Shown piece by piece: positions 14,965 through 23,798 of a stretch of DNA of 40,242 nt. Both the position numbers and the translations under genes were made by a program. The first letter of the stretch is position 1; every line of letters starts with the position of its first letter. The notes under the pieces were generated by a model. That model did not search any database and was not told the DNA's origin. It saw only the letters and a list, made by a program, of their open reading frames with translations. Source of the DNA: an uncultured Collinsella sp. (lineage in GTDB: Bacteria > Actinomycetota > Coriobacteriia > Coriobacteriales > Coriobacteriaceae). The stretch spans positions 1-40,242 of the forward strand of contig CAAESW010000060.1 of the NCBI GenBank assembly GCA_900758845.1, in the 5' to 3' direction.

Positions 14965-15984
14965 CTAGTGGCGGAACAGCTCGCGGGCTCGGTCGCGGAG
15001 ATTAGTTGCTCGAATGACACCTTCGTAGCGATTGATGCGCAGACGCGGGAAGGCATTGAAGAAGCGCAGGTCGCGACGACTGAGCGACACACTCGGCACC
15101 GGACGGTTCGCGCGCCTGCCGACACGGAGACGGGCGAGCGATGGATGGGACACGCTCGGCGCGGCATCGGCCACGCGGCGGGCGGCAAGCGCCAGGCCAT
15201 GAGCGCCGTCCGAGATAAACGTCGGCATCGAAGCCTTCTCACGCAGGGCATCGAGCGCTGCGTCGCCCAGCTCGGCCAGCCACGCGTTAACGGCACGGCT
15301 GCGGATACGCGTCTGCGCCACCGAGTCGATCGCCGAATCGGGAATACGTTCGAGCATGGAGTCAGACGCATCGGCAAGTGACTCATTGATGCGGTCGGCA
15401 AGGTCGGCGCGCACACGCTCCAGCTGATCGGACAGGCGGCGCCAACTGGCCAAAGAGCATGCCGCGTCGACCATCATCGCGACCGCGACGATGAAGGCGG
15501 ACAGCCGCACAATCAGCACCGGCAGATGGCCGAGCAGCCCCAGCAATGCCGGCTCCACTACGCGGCAAATGCACAGCGCACCCAAGCAAAACGCGCAGGC
15601 CCAGTACAGGCAGATGCGTCCGTGCAGGTTAAACGGCAGGTGCGAATAATCCCAAAAGCGAGCGCCCGTTGTTTTTTCCAACAGCACGCCTACGCTGTAC
15701 TCAATCACGCTGCACACAAGCGCCGCGGCGACAAACTGGCTCGAGGCATCCGGAATTCCGCGCAGCAAAAGCCAGCAGGCTATGCCGCCCACACCATAGA
15801 TAGGACAACAAGGCCCCAGCAAAAATCCGCTGTTGGCGAAGCGTCCTTGGTTGAGCATGGCGCATACTGTCGACTCCCAAGCCCAGCCGCAAAGCCCGTA
15901 AAAAGCAAACGAGAGTACCAATGCCGAGAGCGGACAGGCGGCAAGCGTCGCACCGCCAAACGCCATATCGATCGCGGTTTCCAC
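14965..15984 (-). CDS. CmpB-type putative ABC transporter permease (PF06541-like)
   Basis: A 339-residue protein. The first 180 residues form about five membrane helices with the family's pattern: 'GLCGWAWESTVCAML', 'GFLLGPCCPIYGVG', 'EYSVGVLLEKTTGARFWDYS', 'FNLHGRICLYWACAF'. The remaining part (about 185-339) is soluble and charged, with Arg-rich helices, and longer than in short family members. Biochemical evidence for transport in this family is weak, so the name is provisional. It starts 3 bases after the stop of the upstream HD-domain gene and is surely co-transcribed with it. Confidence 0.75.
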   Translation of the reverse strand: METAIDMAFGGATLAACPLSALVLSFAFYGLCGWAWESTVCAMLNQGRFANSGFLLGPCCPIYGVGGIACWLLLRGIPDASSQFVAAALVCSVIEYSVGVLLEKTTGARFWDYSHLPFNLHGRICLYWACAFCLGALCICRVVEPALLGLLGHLPVLIVRLSAFIVAVAMMVDAACSLASWRRLSDQLERVRADLADRINESLADASDSMLERIPDSAIDSVAQTRIRSRAVNAWLAELGDAALDALREKASMPTFISDGAHGLALAARRVADAAPSVSHPSLARLRVGRRANRPVPSVSLSRRDLRFFNAFPRLRINRYEGVIRATNLRDRARELFRH

Positions 15985-15987
15985 CGT

Positions 15988-16524
15988 CTACCCTCTCCTC
16001 TTTTCGCTCGATGCTTTACTCACGCCATCGTCCGCCTCGTCCTTGCGCGGCAGGCGGCCGGCGACTGTCTCGCGCAGCGCGCACCATTTGTCTGTCAGGC
16101 ATACAATCCAAGCCTCACGACACGTCGGCGGCACCGGCACCAGCGGAAACATATGCCGCACGATAATATTCCGCTCGCGCGGCGTCAGCTCAAAATCTTC
16201 TTCCGCACGCGCCAGGGCAAAAAACGGATGCCGAAATCCGTGCAGGCGATGGCTCGGGTCGGGGTCGTGCCAATCGTAGAGAAAGTAATCGTGTAACAGG
16301 GCTCCGCGCAGCAATGAAGCACGGTCGACCGAAATGCCAGCACGGCCCAAGCGCTCGGCAAAGGACAGGCTCGCCCGCGCCACCGAGGTCACATGTGCAT
16401 AGACCGTCACGTCACCATGCTGGATAAACTCGCGCGTCAGGTCCAAGCGGCCCGCCTGGGCGAGCTGGCGGGCGGCATCGTCGACCTCGTGCACGATTTT
16501 CTCGGCACGAACGGCATCGGACAT
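15988..16524 (-). CDS. HD-domain phosphohydrolase
   Basis: A 178-residue cytosolic protein with an HD metal-dependent phosphohydrolase core. Likely metal ligands are the His of 'VYAHVTSVA', the HD pair in 'LLRGALLHDYFLYDWH', and His residues in 'LHGFRHPFFAL' and 'IIVRHMFPLV', plus the Asp of 'CLTDKWCAL'. This type is often annotated as HD family or YqeK-like hydrolase; the substrate is unknown. ATG 16524 was chosen because GGAGG precedes it; a longer frame to 16569 has no such site. It is transcribed divergently from dxs and is followed at once by the CmpB-type gene, with which it forms an operon. Confidence 0.8.
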   Translation of the reverse strand: MSDAVRAEKIVHEVDDAARQLAQAGRLDLTREFIQHGDVTVYAHVTSVARASLSFAERLGRAGISVDRASLLRGALLHDYFLYDWHDPDPSHRLHGFRHPFFALARAEEDFELTPRERNIIVRHMFPLVPVPPTCREAWIVCLTDKWCALRETVAGRLPRKDEADDGVSKASSEKRRG

Positions 16525-16699
16525 GCTGCCTCCTTCCAGCGGCTCACGGCGGCAAGCCACGGCCTGCACGTATTGAATAAAATCATCATCGAATCTATCA
16601 GTATGGCATCGGACAAAACGTTTTGCCCCGCCAGTTGGCGAATTACCGCGCCGCCGTCACATATCAAACGCCAAAATGTGCGAGACTGTCTTGTGCAAT

Positions 16700-16726
16700 T
16701 GTGCCGGCCAAGGGAGTGCCGGCGCA
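16700..16726 (+). other. Hairpin in the dxs leader
   Basis: Nine-base arms TGTGCCGGC (16700-16708) and GCCGGCGCA (16718-16726), with one G-T pair, end 26 bases before the dxs start. There is no T tract, so it is a leader structure or operator rather than a terminator. Confidence 0.4.
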
Positions 16727-16752
16727 CGATTCGCATGGAGTAACCCACAACG

Positions 16753-18534
16753 ATGCTGCTTACGCAAACGACAACGCCCGAGGACGTCAAGGCTCTTAAT
16801 CGCGCCGAGCTCCCGCAGCTCTGCGGCGAGATCCGCCAGGCAATCCTCGAAAGCTCCGCCGCCGTCGGCGGGCACGTTGCCCCCAACCTGGGCGTCGTTG
16901 AGCTTACGGTTGCGCTTCATCGCGTGTTTAACTCCCCCATCGACAAGATTGTCTTTGACGTTTCGCACCAGACCTACGCCCACAAGGCGCTGACGGGGCG
17001 CGCGTACACTTATATCGATCCGGAGCGTTATGGTGAGGCTTCTGGCTTTGCCAATCCCGACGAGTCCGAGCATGACCTGTTTGCCATGGGGCACACCTCC
17101 ACGTCGGTGAGCCTGGGCTGCGGCCTGGCGCACGCTCGTGACCTGGCGGGCGATGCATACAACGTCATCGCCATCATTGGCGACGGCTCGCTTTCGGGCG
17201 GCCTGGCGTTTGAGGGCTTCAACAATGCCGCCGAACTCGATAGCAACCTGATCATCATCGTCAACGATAACGACCAGTCCATCGCCGAGAACCATGGCGG
17301 CCTGTATCGCAATCTGGCCGAGCTGCGCGCCAGCAACGGCGCCTGTGAGCGCAACATTTTCCGCGCGATGGGGCTCGACTACCGCTATCTGGACGCCGGT
17401 AACGATGTGTTGGCCCTAGTCGACGCGCTGCAGGAACTGCGCAGTATCGATCATCCCATCGTGCTGCACGTCTCCACCGCCAAGGGCAAGGGCTTTGAGC
17501 CAGCCCAGAACGACCCCGAACGCTGGCATCACGTGGGTCCGTTTGACATGGCAACCGGGCGCAAGCTCTGCCCGGGCCATCCGAGCGAGCCTTCGCCGCG
17601 CACCTATGCCGACATTACGGGCGAGGCGCTCAGCGCCGCCATCGAGCGCGATCCGCAGGTCGTGGGCATCACGGCCGCCACACCCTACATCATGGGCTTT
17701 ACACCCGAGCTTCGCGCTGCCGCCGGCAAACAGTTCGTCGATGTGGGCATTGCCGAGGAGCACGCCGTGACCTTTGCCACCGCGCTTGCTCGCTCGGGCG
17801 CCAAGCCAGTCTTTGGTGTGTACGGCACGTTTTTGCAGCGCGCCTACGACGAGCTGTGGCACGACCTGTGCCTCAACGACGCCCCGGCAACCATTTTGGT
17901 GTTTGGTGCGTCGATCTTTGGCACCACGTCCGAGACGCACCTTTCGTTCTTTGATATTTCCATGCTGGGCGGTCTTCCCAACATGCACTACTTGGCGCCG
18001 GCCTGCATGGAGGAATATCTGTCCATGCTGAGCTGGTCGCTCGACCACCGCGAGCATCCCGTGGCAATCCGCGTACCGGGCATCGGCCTGGTAAGCCGCC
18101 CCGACCTTGCGCCCGCCGAAGACACCGACTACAGCGCCGTTCGCTATAACGTGGTGCGTCAGGGCCGCGACGTTGCCGTGCTCGCACTTGGCGATTTCTT
18201 TGAGCTGGGCGAGCGCGTGGCAAACCGTCTGACTGCCGAGTACGGCATCGAGGCCACGCTCGTCAACCCGCGCTTTGCAACCGAGCTCGACCGCGAGTTC
18301 CTCGACAGTCTTGCCGCCGAGCATCGCGTTGTCGTCACCCTCGAGGACGGCATCTTGGACGGCAGCTGGGGCGAGCGCGTAGCATGTTATCTGGCATGCA
18401 CGCCGTTGCGCACGCGCACCCTCGGCATCGCCAAGGGCTTCCCCGACCGCTACGACCCCAACGAACTGCTCGCTCAGAACGGCATGACGGTCGAGAACAT
18501 GGCCGCCGAAGCCGTGAGACTACTCAACGAGTAA
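16753..18534 (+). CDS. dxs: 1-deoxy-D-xylulose-5-phosphate synthase
   Basis: A 593-residue thiamine-diphosphate enzyme that condenses pyruvate and glyceraldehyde 3-phosphate in the first step of the MEP isoprenoid pathway. The N-terminal domain has 'GGHVAPNLGVVELTVALHRVF', the HQTY-HK-LTGR motif and 'GHTSTSVSLGCGLA'. The ThDP/Mg site is 'GDGSLSGG...N'. The pyrimidine-binding domain has 'FVDVGIAEEHAVTFATALA', with the catalytic Glu, and the transketolase C-terminal domain ends the protein. It is somewhat shorter than the common 620-640 residues and differs from the textbook sequence in places (for example VSHQTYAHK), so it belongs to a divergent branch. ATG 16753 has only a weak GGAG upstream. 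It forms its own unit with a strong terminator. Confidence 0.88.
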   Translation: MLLTQTTTPEDVKALNRAELPQLCGEIRQAILESSAAVGGHVAPNLGVVELTVALHRVFNSPIDKIVFDVSHQTYAHKALTGRAYTYIDPERYGEASGFANPDESEHDLFAMGHTSTSVSLGCGLAHARDLAGDAYNVIAIIGDGSLSGGLAFEGFNNAAELDSNLIIIVNDNDQSIAENHGGLYRNLAELRASNGACERNIFRAMGLDYRYLDAGNDVLALVDALQELRSIDHPIVLHVSTAKGKGFEPAQNDPERWHHVGPFDMATGRKLCPGHPSEPSPRTYADITGEALSAAIERDPQVVGITAATPYIMGFTPELRAAAGKQFVDVGIAEEHAVTFATALARSGAKPVFGVYGTFLQRAYDELWHDLCLNDAPATILVFGASIFGTTSETHLSFFDISMLGGLPNMHYLAPACMEEYLSMLSWSLDHREHPVAIRVPGIGLVSRPDLAPAEDTDYSAVRYNVVRQGRDVAVLALGDFFELGERVANRLTAEYGIEATLVNPRFATELDREFLDSLAAEHRVVVTLEDGILDGSWGERVACYLACTPLRTRTLGIAKGFPDRYDPNELLAQNGMTVENMAAEAVRLLNE

Positions 18535-18536
18535 GA

Positions 18537-18574
18537 AAACCTCCGCAAGGGAAGCACCCCTGCGGAGGTTTTTG
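18537..18574 (+). terminator. Terminator after dxs
   Basis: Perfect 11-base arms AAACCTCCGCA (18537-18547) and TGCGGAGGTTT (18561-18571) run into TTTTG. It starts three bases after the stop codon. Confidence 0.88.
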
Positions 18575-18589
18575 TTTTCACGATGCGAT

Positions 18590-18809
18590 TATCTCAATCT
18601 GTAACATCTAGGGCCCGAATTTCCGTCTAACTGTTACAGATCTAGATAAGACGTCGTAGTCCCAGACCTTTGTCTCAATCTGTAACAGATAGGGACCTTT
18701 TGACCGTCCAGATGTTACAGATTGAGACATTCGAATTCCCCTGAAGAGAAAATCTCAATCTGTAACAGTTACTCGGCAAAAATGGCTGCAGATGTTACAG
18801 ATCGAGACA
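18590..18809. repeat. Array of three 59-bp hairpin elements with 80-bp period
   Basis: Three units, each with 17-base inverted arms and exactly 25 bases between the arms. Arms are at 18590-18606/18632-18648 (15 of 17 paired), 18671-18687/18713-18729 (17 of 17, TGTCTCAATCTGTAACA) and 18751-18767/18793-18809 (14 of 17). Left arms start at intervals of 81 and 80 bases; gaps between units are 22 and 21 bases. The loops of units 1 and 2 resemble each other (TAGGG and CCGTC shared); loop 3 differs. The array sits between the dxs terminator and the ABC transporter promoter, and 18535-18991 has no gene. I cannot name the family. Confidence 0.8.
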
Positions 18810-18856
18810 AAGCAACGAGGCATGCCGCCGCATCGGCCAAAACCACCACAAAGGTG

Positions 18857-18876
18857 CCTGTCCCTTTTTGGTAGGT
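18857..18876. repeat. Partial copy of REP-like repeat, type B
   Basis: CCTGTCCCTTTTTGGTAGGT matches, with one difference, the core of the repeat at 28821-28859. The left arm is not conserved. Confidence 0.5.
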
Positions 18877-18918
18877 AGAATAACCCATAAGGTAAGTATG
18901 TTTCTGTGTTATTTCGTG

Positions 18919-18948
18919 TTGACCCATTTGAGCGCGATAGGGTATAAC
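18919..18948 (+). promoter_or_regulatory. Promoter of the amino-acid ABC transporter operon
   Basis: TTGACC (18919-18924) and TATAAC (18943-18948) are separated by 18 bases, 43 bases upstream of the lipoprotein start. Confidence 0.7.
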
Positions 18949-18991
18949 TCTACTCAACCGCTAGGGATTTTATTGAGAAAGGTGTTCTACC

Positions 18992-19987
18992 ATGAGCAAG
19001 AACCTCTCCCAGCAGGTCGTTCTCGACCGCCGCGGCTTCGTTGCCGCCACCTTCGCAACCGTTGCCGGCCTTGGTCTTGCCGGCTGCTCTGACACCAGCG
19101 CCGAGACCGACAAGGGTTCCGCCACCGGCTCCTCCAAGGGCTCCGAGGATACCGAGGTTTCCGCCACGCTCGATGCCAAGGCATTCGACAAGCTCGTCAA
19201 CGACGGCCCCAAGGCCGATGACGACGCCATCGCCGCCAGCACCTGGGCGACGGCCGTCAAGGACGCCGGCGTCTTTAAGATCGGTGGCGTTCAGACCTCC
19301 ACGCTCTTCTCCCTCCTCAACGAGAAAGACGGTCAGACCCGCGGCTTCGACGCCGGTATCGCACAGCTCCTGTCCAACTACATTCTGGGCGAGAACAAGG
19401 TCGAGATCACCCAGGTGACCTCGGACACGCGCGAGTCCGTCCTGCAGAACGGCCAGGTCGACGCTGTCTTTGCCACCTACACCATCACTGACGAGCGCAA
19501 GAGGCTCGTATCCTTTGCCGGTCCCTACTACTACACCCAGCAGGCCATCCTGGTGCTCGCCGATAACGACGACATTAAGAGCGTCGACGACCTGGCCGAC
19601 AAGAACGTCGCCGTCCAGTCCGGCTCCAACGGCCCCGCCATCCTGGAGGAATTCGCTCCCAAGGCCAGCCAGCAGGAGTTCAAGACCGACGAGGAGGCCC
19701 GTCAGGCACTCCAGCAGGGTCGCGTTGACGCCTATGTCATCGATAACAATATGCAGCAGAGCGCCCTGGTCCGCGAGCCCGGCAAGTACAAGATTGCCGG
19801 CAAGCCCTTCGGCAGCAAGGAGCCCTATGGCATCGGCCTGCCGCTCGATTCTGACGGCGTCGCCTTTGTCAACGACTTCCTTAAGAAGATCGAGGACGAC
19901 GGCACCTGGACCGAGCTGTGGCAGATCTGCATCGGCGACCGTACGGGCGACACCAATGTTCCCGAGCTGCCCGAGATCGGCGCCTAG
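18992..19987 (+). CDS. Amino-acid ABC transporter substrate-binding lipoprotein
   Basis: A 331-residue binding protein of the SBP_bac_3 (family 3) type, which delivers a polar amino acid to the permeases downstream. The N-terminal export signal is of the Tat-like lipoprotein kind: 'DRRGFVAATFA', then hydrophobic residues and a lipobox LAGC, with Cys33 as the likely lipidated residue. A Ser/Thr/Glu-rich linker follows. The mature domain shows 'GFDAGIAQLLSNYILG', 'VTSDTRESVLQNGQVDAVFA' and 'LADKNVAVQSGSNGPAILEE', all typical of glutamine/glutamate-type binders. AGAAAGG precedes ATG 18992. It is the first gene of the operon, and an intercistronic hairpin probably keeps its mRNA more abundant than that of the permeases. 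The exact ligand is uncertain. Confidence 0.92.
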   Translation: MSKNLSQQVVLDRRGFVAATFATVAGLGLAGCSDTSAETDKGSATGSSKGSEDTEVSATLDAKAFDKLVNDGPKADDDAIAASTWATAVKDAGVFKIGGVQTSTLFSLLNEKDGQTRGFDAGIAQLLSNYILGENKVEITQVTSDTRESVLQNGQVDAVFATYTITDERKRLVSFAGPYYYTQQAILVLADNDDIKSVDDLADKNVAVQSGSNGPAILEEFAPKASQQEFKTDEEARQALQQGRVDAYVIDNNMQQSALVREPGKYKIAGKPFGSKEPYGIGLPLDSDGVAFVNDFLKKIEDDGTWTELWQICIGDRTGDTNVPELPEIGA

Positions 19988-20077
19988 GCAGCGAGCCTGG
20001 TAACGGCCGCAACGAAACCATACGGAAACGCATGATGCGCTTTATTGCGGTAAACTGTTTCCTCACTGAGTTGTCGG

Positions 20078-20109
20078 GGCTTCCGTACACACGGGAGCCT
20101 CTTTCCTTA
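20078..20109 (+). terminator. Intercistronic hairpin, likely partial terminator
   Basis: Nine-base arms GGCTTCCGT (20078-20086) and ACGGGAGCC (20091-20099) with a 4-base loop are followed by TCTTTCCTT. It lies between the binding protein gene and the first permease gene, where partial termination commonly sets binding-protein excess. Confidence 0.6.
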
Positions 20110-20125
20110 TCGGCGGGAGGTCCGC

Positions 20126-20785
20126 ATGAGTCTCTCCGAACTCTGGTCGCTCTATGGCCAGAACTATACCGACGCGCTGCTAGCGACCTGGGGCATGACG
20201 CTTGAGTCGTTTGCCATCGCCATGGTACTGGCTGTCGCTGTCACCGTGATGCGCGTGTCGCCGCTCAAGCCGCTGCGCGTCTTTGGCGACCTGTATGTCC
20301 AGGTCTTCCGTAACATCCCCGGCATCGCACTGCTCATCATCGTCGTCTATGCGCTACCGCCGCTCAAGGTCGTCCTGCCCTACCGCACCTGCGTTATCGT
20401 CGCCACGGTCCTTTTGGGCTCGGCCTTTGGCTCCGAGAACTTTATGAGCGGCATCAACACCGTCGGCGTCGGCCAGGTGGAAGCCGCACGTTCACTCGGC
20501 ATGAGCTTCAATCGCATCCTCGCCAAGATTGTGATTCCGCAGGCACTGCGCTCGAGCGTGCTGCCCATGACCAACCTCTTTATCGCCGTCATGCTCACCA
20601 CCGCGCTCGGCAGTCAGGTGCCGTTGCAACCGCAGGAGCTCACCGGCGTGGTGAGCTATATCAACACGCGCTCGCTCGGCGGCGTCGCCGCGTTCTTTAT
20701 CTCGGCGCTCGGCTACCTGGGCACGGCCTTTGTGGTGAGCCACATTGGCAACTACATCGATAAGAAGGTGAGGATCATCCGATGA
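20126..20785 (+). CDS. Amino-acid ABC transporter permease (first)
   Basis: A 219-residue inner-membrane permease of the HisM/GlnP type with about five helices. The EAA loop that contacts the ATPase is 'GQVEAARSLGMSFNRILAKIVIPQALR' in outline, at about residues 113-139, with EAA and the trailing Gly conserved. The N-terminal half contains 'YVQVFRNIPGIALLIIVVYA', the usual 'FRGTP'-like segment with Asn-Ile-Pro. GGGAGG precedes ATG 20126. The stop overlaps the start of the second permease by 4 bases (ATGA), implying translational coupling and a heterodimeric channel. Confidence 0.92.
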   Translation: MSLSELWSLYGQNYTDALLATWGMTLESFAIAMVLAVAVTVMRVSPLKPLRVFGDLYVQVFRNIPGIALLIIVVYALPPLKVVLPYRTCVIVATVLLGSAFGSENFMSGINTVGVGQVEAARSLGMSFNRILAKIVIPQALRSSVLPMTNLFIAVMLTTALGSQVPLQPQELTGVVSYINTRSLGGVAAFFISALGYLGTAFVVSHIGNYIDKKVRIIR

Positions 20786-21615
20786 GCAAGCACTCCTCCC
20801 CTGCGCTTACCATACGTGATGCGCTCTACGAGGCTCCCGGCCCCAAGATGCGCGCCAAGATTCGCATCGGCACCGCCATCTCGCTTGTTGCCGTCGCCGC
20901 GCTCGTCGTCCTCGTGTTGCAGCGCTTTTATGTGACCGGCCAGCTTTCGGTCCACTATTGGTATTTCTTTACGCACCTCTCCACCTGGAAGTTCTTACTT
21001 GCCGGCTTTGAGGGTACCGTTAAAGTCGCACTCACCGCTGGCGCCATCGCGCTGGTGCTGGGCTTAGCCCTCATGCTCGGCCGCACGAGCGACATTAAGC
21101 CGCTGCAGCTGGTCTGCCGCGTGCTCACCGATTTCTTCCGCGGTGTGCCGAGCCTGCTGTTCATCTACTTCTTCTTTTTGGTGCTGCCCCAGTACAAGAT
21201 CGCGCTGCCGTCGTTTTGGATGCTCACGCTTCCCGTCGCGCTCGCTGCCGCCGGCGTGCTGGCCGAGATCTTCCGCGCCGGCGTCAACGCCGTGCCGCGC
21301 GGCCAGGTCGAAGCCGCCCAGGCACTCGGTCTCTCCAAGGCCAAAATCACCTTTAAAATCGTGTTGCCGCAGGCTATTCGGTTTATCATTCCGTCGTTGA
21401 TTTCGCAGCTTGTGGTCGTAGTCAAAGACACCACCGTCGCCTACGTGGTGAGCTACCCCGACCTCATGCAAAATGCCCGCGTGCTCATTACCAACTACGA
21501 CGCCCTCGTGTCGGTCTACCTGGTAATCGCGGTTATCTACATCCTCATCAACGTCGCGATTAACAAGGCCGCTGTCTACGTTTCGCACAAGACCGGCGCG
21601 ACCATCATCCGCTAA
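20782..21615 (+). CDS. Amino-acid ABC transporter permease (second)
   Basis: A 277-residue permease, the partner of the upstream gene. An N-terminal extension of about 30 mostly charged residues precedes the first helix. The segment 'LTDFFRGVPSLLFIYFFFLV' and the EAA loop 'GQVEAAQALGLSKAKITFKI' (about residues 173-192) are standard for polar amino-acid permeases. The C-terminal helices include 'VVKDTTVAYVVSYPDLM', a typical 'KDTSL' variant. It is translationally coupled to the first permease and lies 36 bases upstream of the ATPase gene. Confidence 0.92.
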   Translation: MSKHSSPALTIRDALYEAPGPKMRAKIRIGTAISLVAVAALVVLVLQRFYVTGQLSVHYWYFFTHLSTWKFLLAGFEGTVKVALTAGAIALVLGLALMLGRTSDIKPLQLVCRVLTDFFRGVPSLLFIYFFFLVLPQYKIALPSFWMLTLPVALAAAGVLAEIFRAGVNAVPRGQVEAAQALGLSKAKITFKIVLPQAIRFIIPSLISQLVVVVKDTTVAYVVSYPDLMQNARVLITNYDALVSVYLVIAVIYILINVAINKAAVYVSHKTGATIIR

Positions 21616-21651
21616 CGCTTTACTATTTCTAGTCATAAGGAGCCGAGTACC

Positions 21652-22416
<765 letters not shown>

Positions 22417-22502
22417 CCCAATTGCCGCGCGGGCAAATTCATCACCAGCGTTTGTCCCGCGCACCCCTGTGCCATGTCCACCCGGATTCGAAAGCAACAC
22501 CT

Positions 22503-23312
22503 ATGATCGGAACTCGTACTTCATCGTCCTACACCCCGCACGTCGACGTCGATCCCGCCGACCGCCCGCTTATCCTGGTAGCACCACGCTGGGAAGAAGC
22601 GAAGCCCTATTTGAGCGAGACACTCTCCCCCAACGAGGAAATCGCAAGTGTCTTTGTCGACGCCATTCTTGCCGCCGGCGGCCTGCCGTTGCAGATGTCC
22701 ATCACCGAGGACATTGAGGTTATCCGTCATTACGTCGATATTGCCGACGGCATCGCCATTCCCGGCGGCCCCGATGTCAATCCTAAGCGCTGGGGCGACG
22801 AGCGCCCCTACGACCCCACACTGTGCTGCGAGATTCGCGACCGTTTTGAGTTTAAGCTGGTTAACGAGGTGCTTCGCGCCAAGAAGCCGCTCTTTACCAC
22901 CTGCCGCGGCACGCAGCTGCTCAACGTCGCCACCGGCGGCACGCTGTGCATGGACGTGCCGAGCCTGGGTGCTCGCGAGGGCCGCACGCAGTGGCGCCAT
23001 ACCCACGTGCTCAACGACCCCGTGCATCCCGTCGAGGTCGTACCGGGCTCGCTGCTGGAACGCGCGGTTGGCGGGCACAGGCTAATCCAGACCAACTCCG
23101 CACACCACTGCTGCGTCGACCGTCTGGGTAAAAGCACGCGCTTGGTCGCCAAAGCAACCGACGGCGTTCCCGAGTGCATCGAAGTCGAAGGCCAGCCGTT
23201 CTGTCTGGGCGTGCAATGGCACCCTGAGTACACGTGGAAGACGCTCGAGACCGACTTTAACCTGTGGAAGTCGTTTGTCGAGGCGGCGGCCAAGGTAAAG
23301 CAGGCTCGCTAG
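22503..23312 (+). CDS. Class I glutamine amidotransferase-like hydrolase (peptidase C26, PuuD-like)
   Basis: A 269-residue cytosolic protein of the gamma-glutamyl-gamma-aminobutyrate hydrolase family. Known members cleave gamma-glutamyl amides and release glutamate. The nucleophile is Cys134 in 'FTTCRGTQLLNV'; the catalytic His240 and Glu242 are in 'GVQWHPEY'. 'GIAIPGGPDVNP' supplies the oxyanion-side Gly-rich loop. The frame stays open upstream to a TTG at 22422, but ATG 22503 was preferred as the extra residues are not family-like; no good ribosome binding site is visible at either. Position behind an amino-acid importer suggests it processes an imported glutamyl compound or polyamine-derived substrate, which is inference. 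Confidence 0.85.
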   Translation: MIGTRTSSSYTPHVDVDPADRPLILVAPRWEEAKPYLSETLSPNEEIASVFVDAILAAGGLPLQMSITEDIEVIRHYVDIADGIAIPGGPDVNPKRWGDERPYDPTLCCEIRDRFEFKLVNEVLRAKKPLFTTCRGTQLLNVATGGTLCMDVPSLGAREGRTQWRHTHVLNDPVHPVEVVPGSLLERAVGGHRLIQTNSAHHCCVDRLGKSTRLVAKATDGVPECIEVEGQPFCLGVQWHPEYTWKTLETDFNLWKSFVEAAAKVKQAR

Positions 23313-23331
23313 TTCACGGACAGCACAACAC

Positions 23332-23376
23332 AAAAGGGCGCCCCGCCGGCCACATGGTCCGGCGGGGCGCCCTTTT
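23332..23376. terminator. Bidirectional terminator between convergent genes
   Basis: Perfect 18-base arms (23332-23349 and 23359-23376) begin with AAAA and end with TTTT, with a 9-base loop. It serves the + strand hydrolase gene and the - strand HPt gene that converge here. Confidence 0.9.
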
Positions 23377-23417
23377 ACCTATATGTGGCCGGCACGCAGC
23401 CCAAGGCCCGCAAGCCC

Positions 23418-23774
23418 TTATTCAGCCGCCTCGCGCAGGGCTGACATCGTTGCCGCATATTGCTGCTGCAACGCATGCATTCCCTCGCGAGCACCGTCAA
23501 CGGCATCGGCGCCGCGCAGCGCCTCGGTCACCACGACCGCCGGCTCGTACAGATTATCGAATCCCAGGTTCTGGCTCACGCCCTTGAGCGTGTGCGCTGC
23601 CATAAACGCACCTTCGGCGTCTCCTGCCGCCATGGTGGCCTCCAGCTTGTCCATGCTCTCGTCATCCAAAAACTTGAGGGCAAAGCGGGCAAGCATTTCC
23701 TCGCCCATCAGCCGAGCGCACGCGTCATCATAATTGGCGCCGATCTTCTCATACGCCTCACGCATGGAAATCAT
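23418..23774 (-). CDS. HPt-domain phosphotransfer protein
   Basis: A 118-residue single-domain histidine phosphotransfer protein. The phospho-accepting His61 is in 'AAHTLKGVSQNLGF', the classic HPt motif, within a four-helix bundle. It should relay phosphate between a hybrid kinase and a receiver domain. It lies 24 bases downstream of, and is co-oriented with, a REC-containing c-di-GMP protein, whose receiver is an obvious partner. The first ATG (23774) has GGAGT nine bases upstream; ATG 23765 is an alternative. It would still be made even though the upstream gene is frameshifted. Confidence 0.88.
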   Translation of the reverse strand: MISMREAYEKIGANYDDACARLMGEEMLARFALKFLDDESMDKLEATMAAGDAEGAFMAAHTLKGVSQNLGFDNLYEPAVVVTEALRGADAVDGAREGMHALQQQYAATMSALREAAE

Positions 23775-23798
23775 GGATTAAAAACTCCTTTGGTCAAA

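Noticed and set aside
18590..18809. CRISPR array
   Set aside because: Repeats alternate in orientation, are only 17 bases, and pair within each unit; there are no cas genes nearby.
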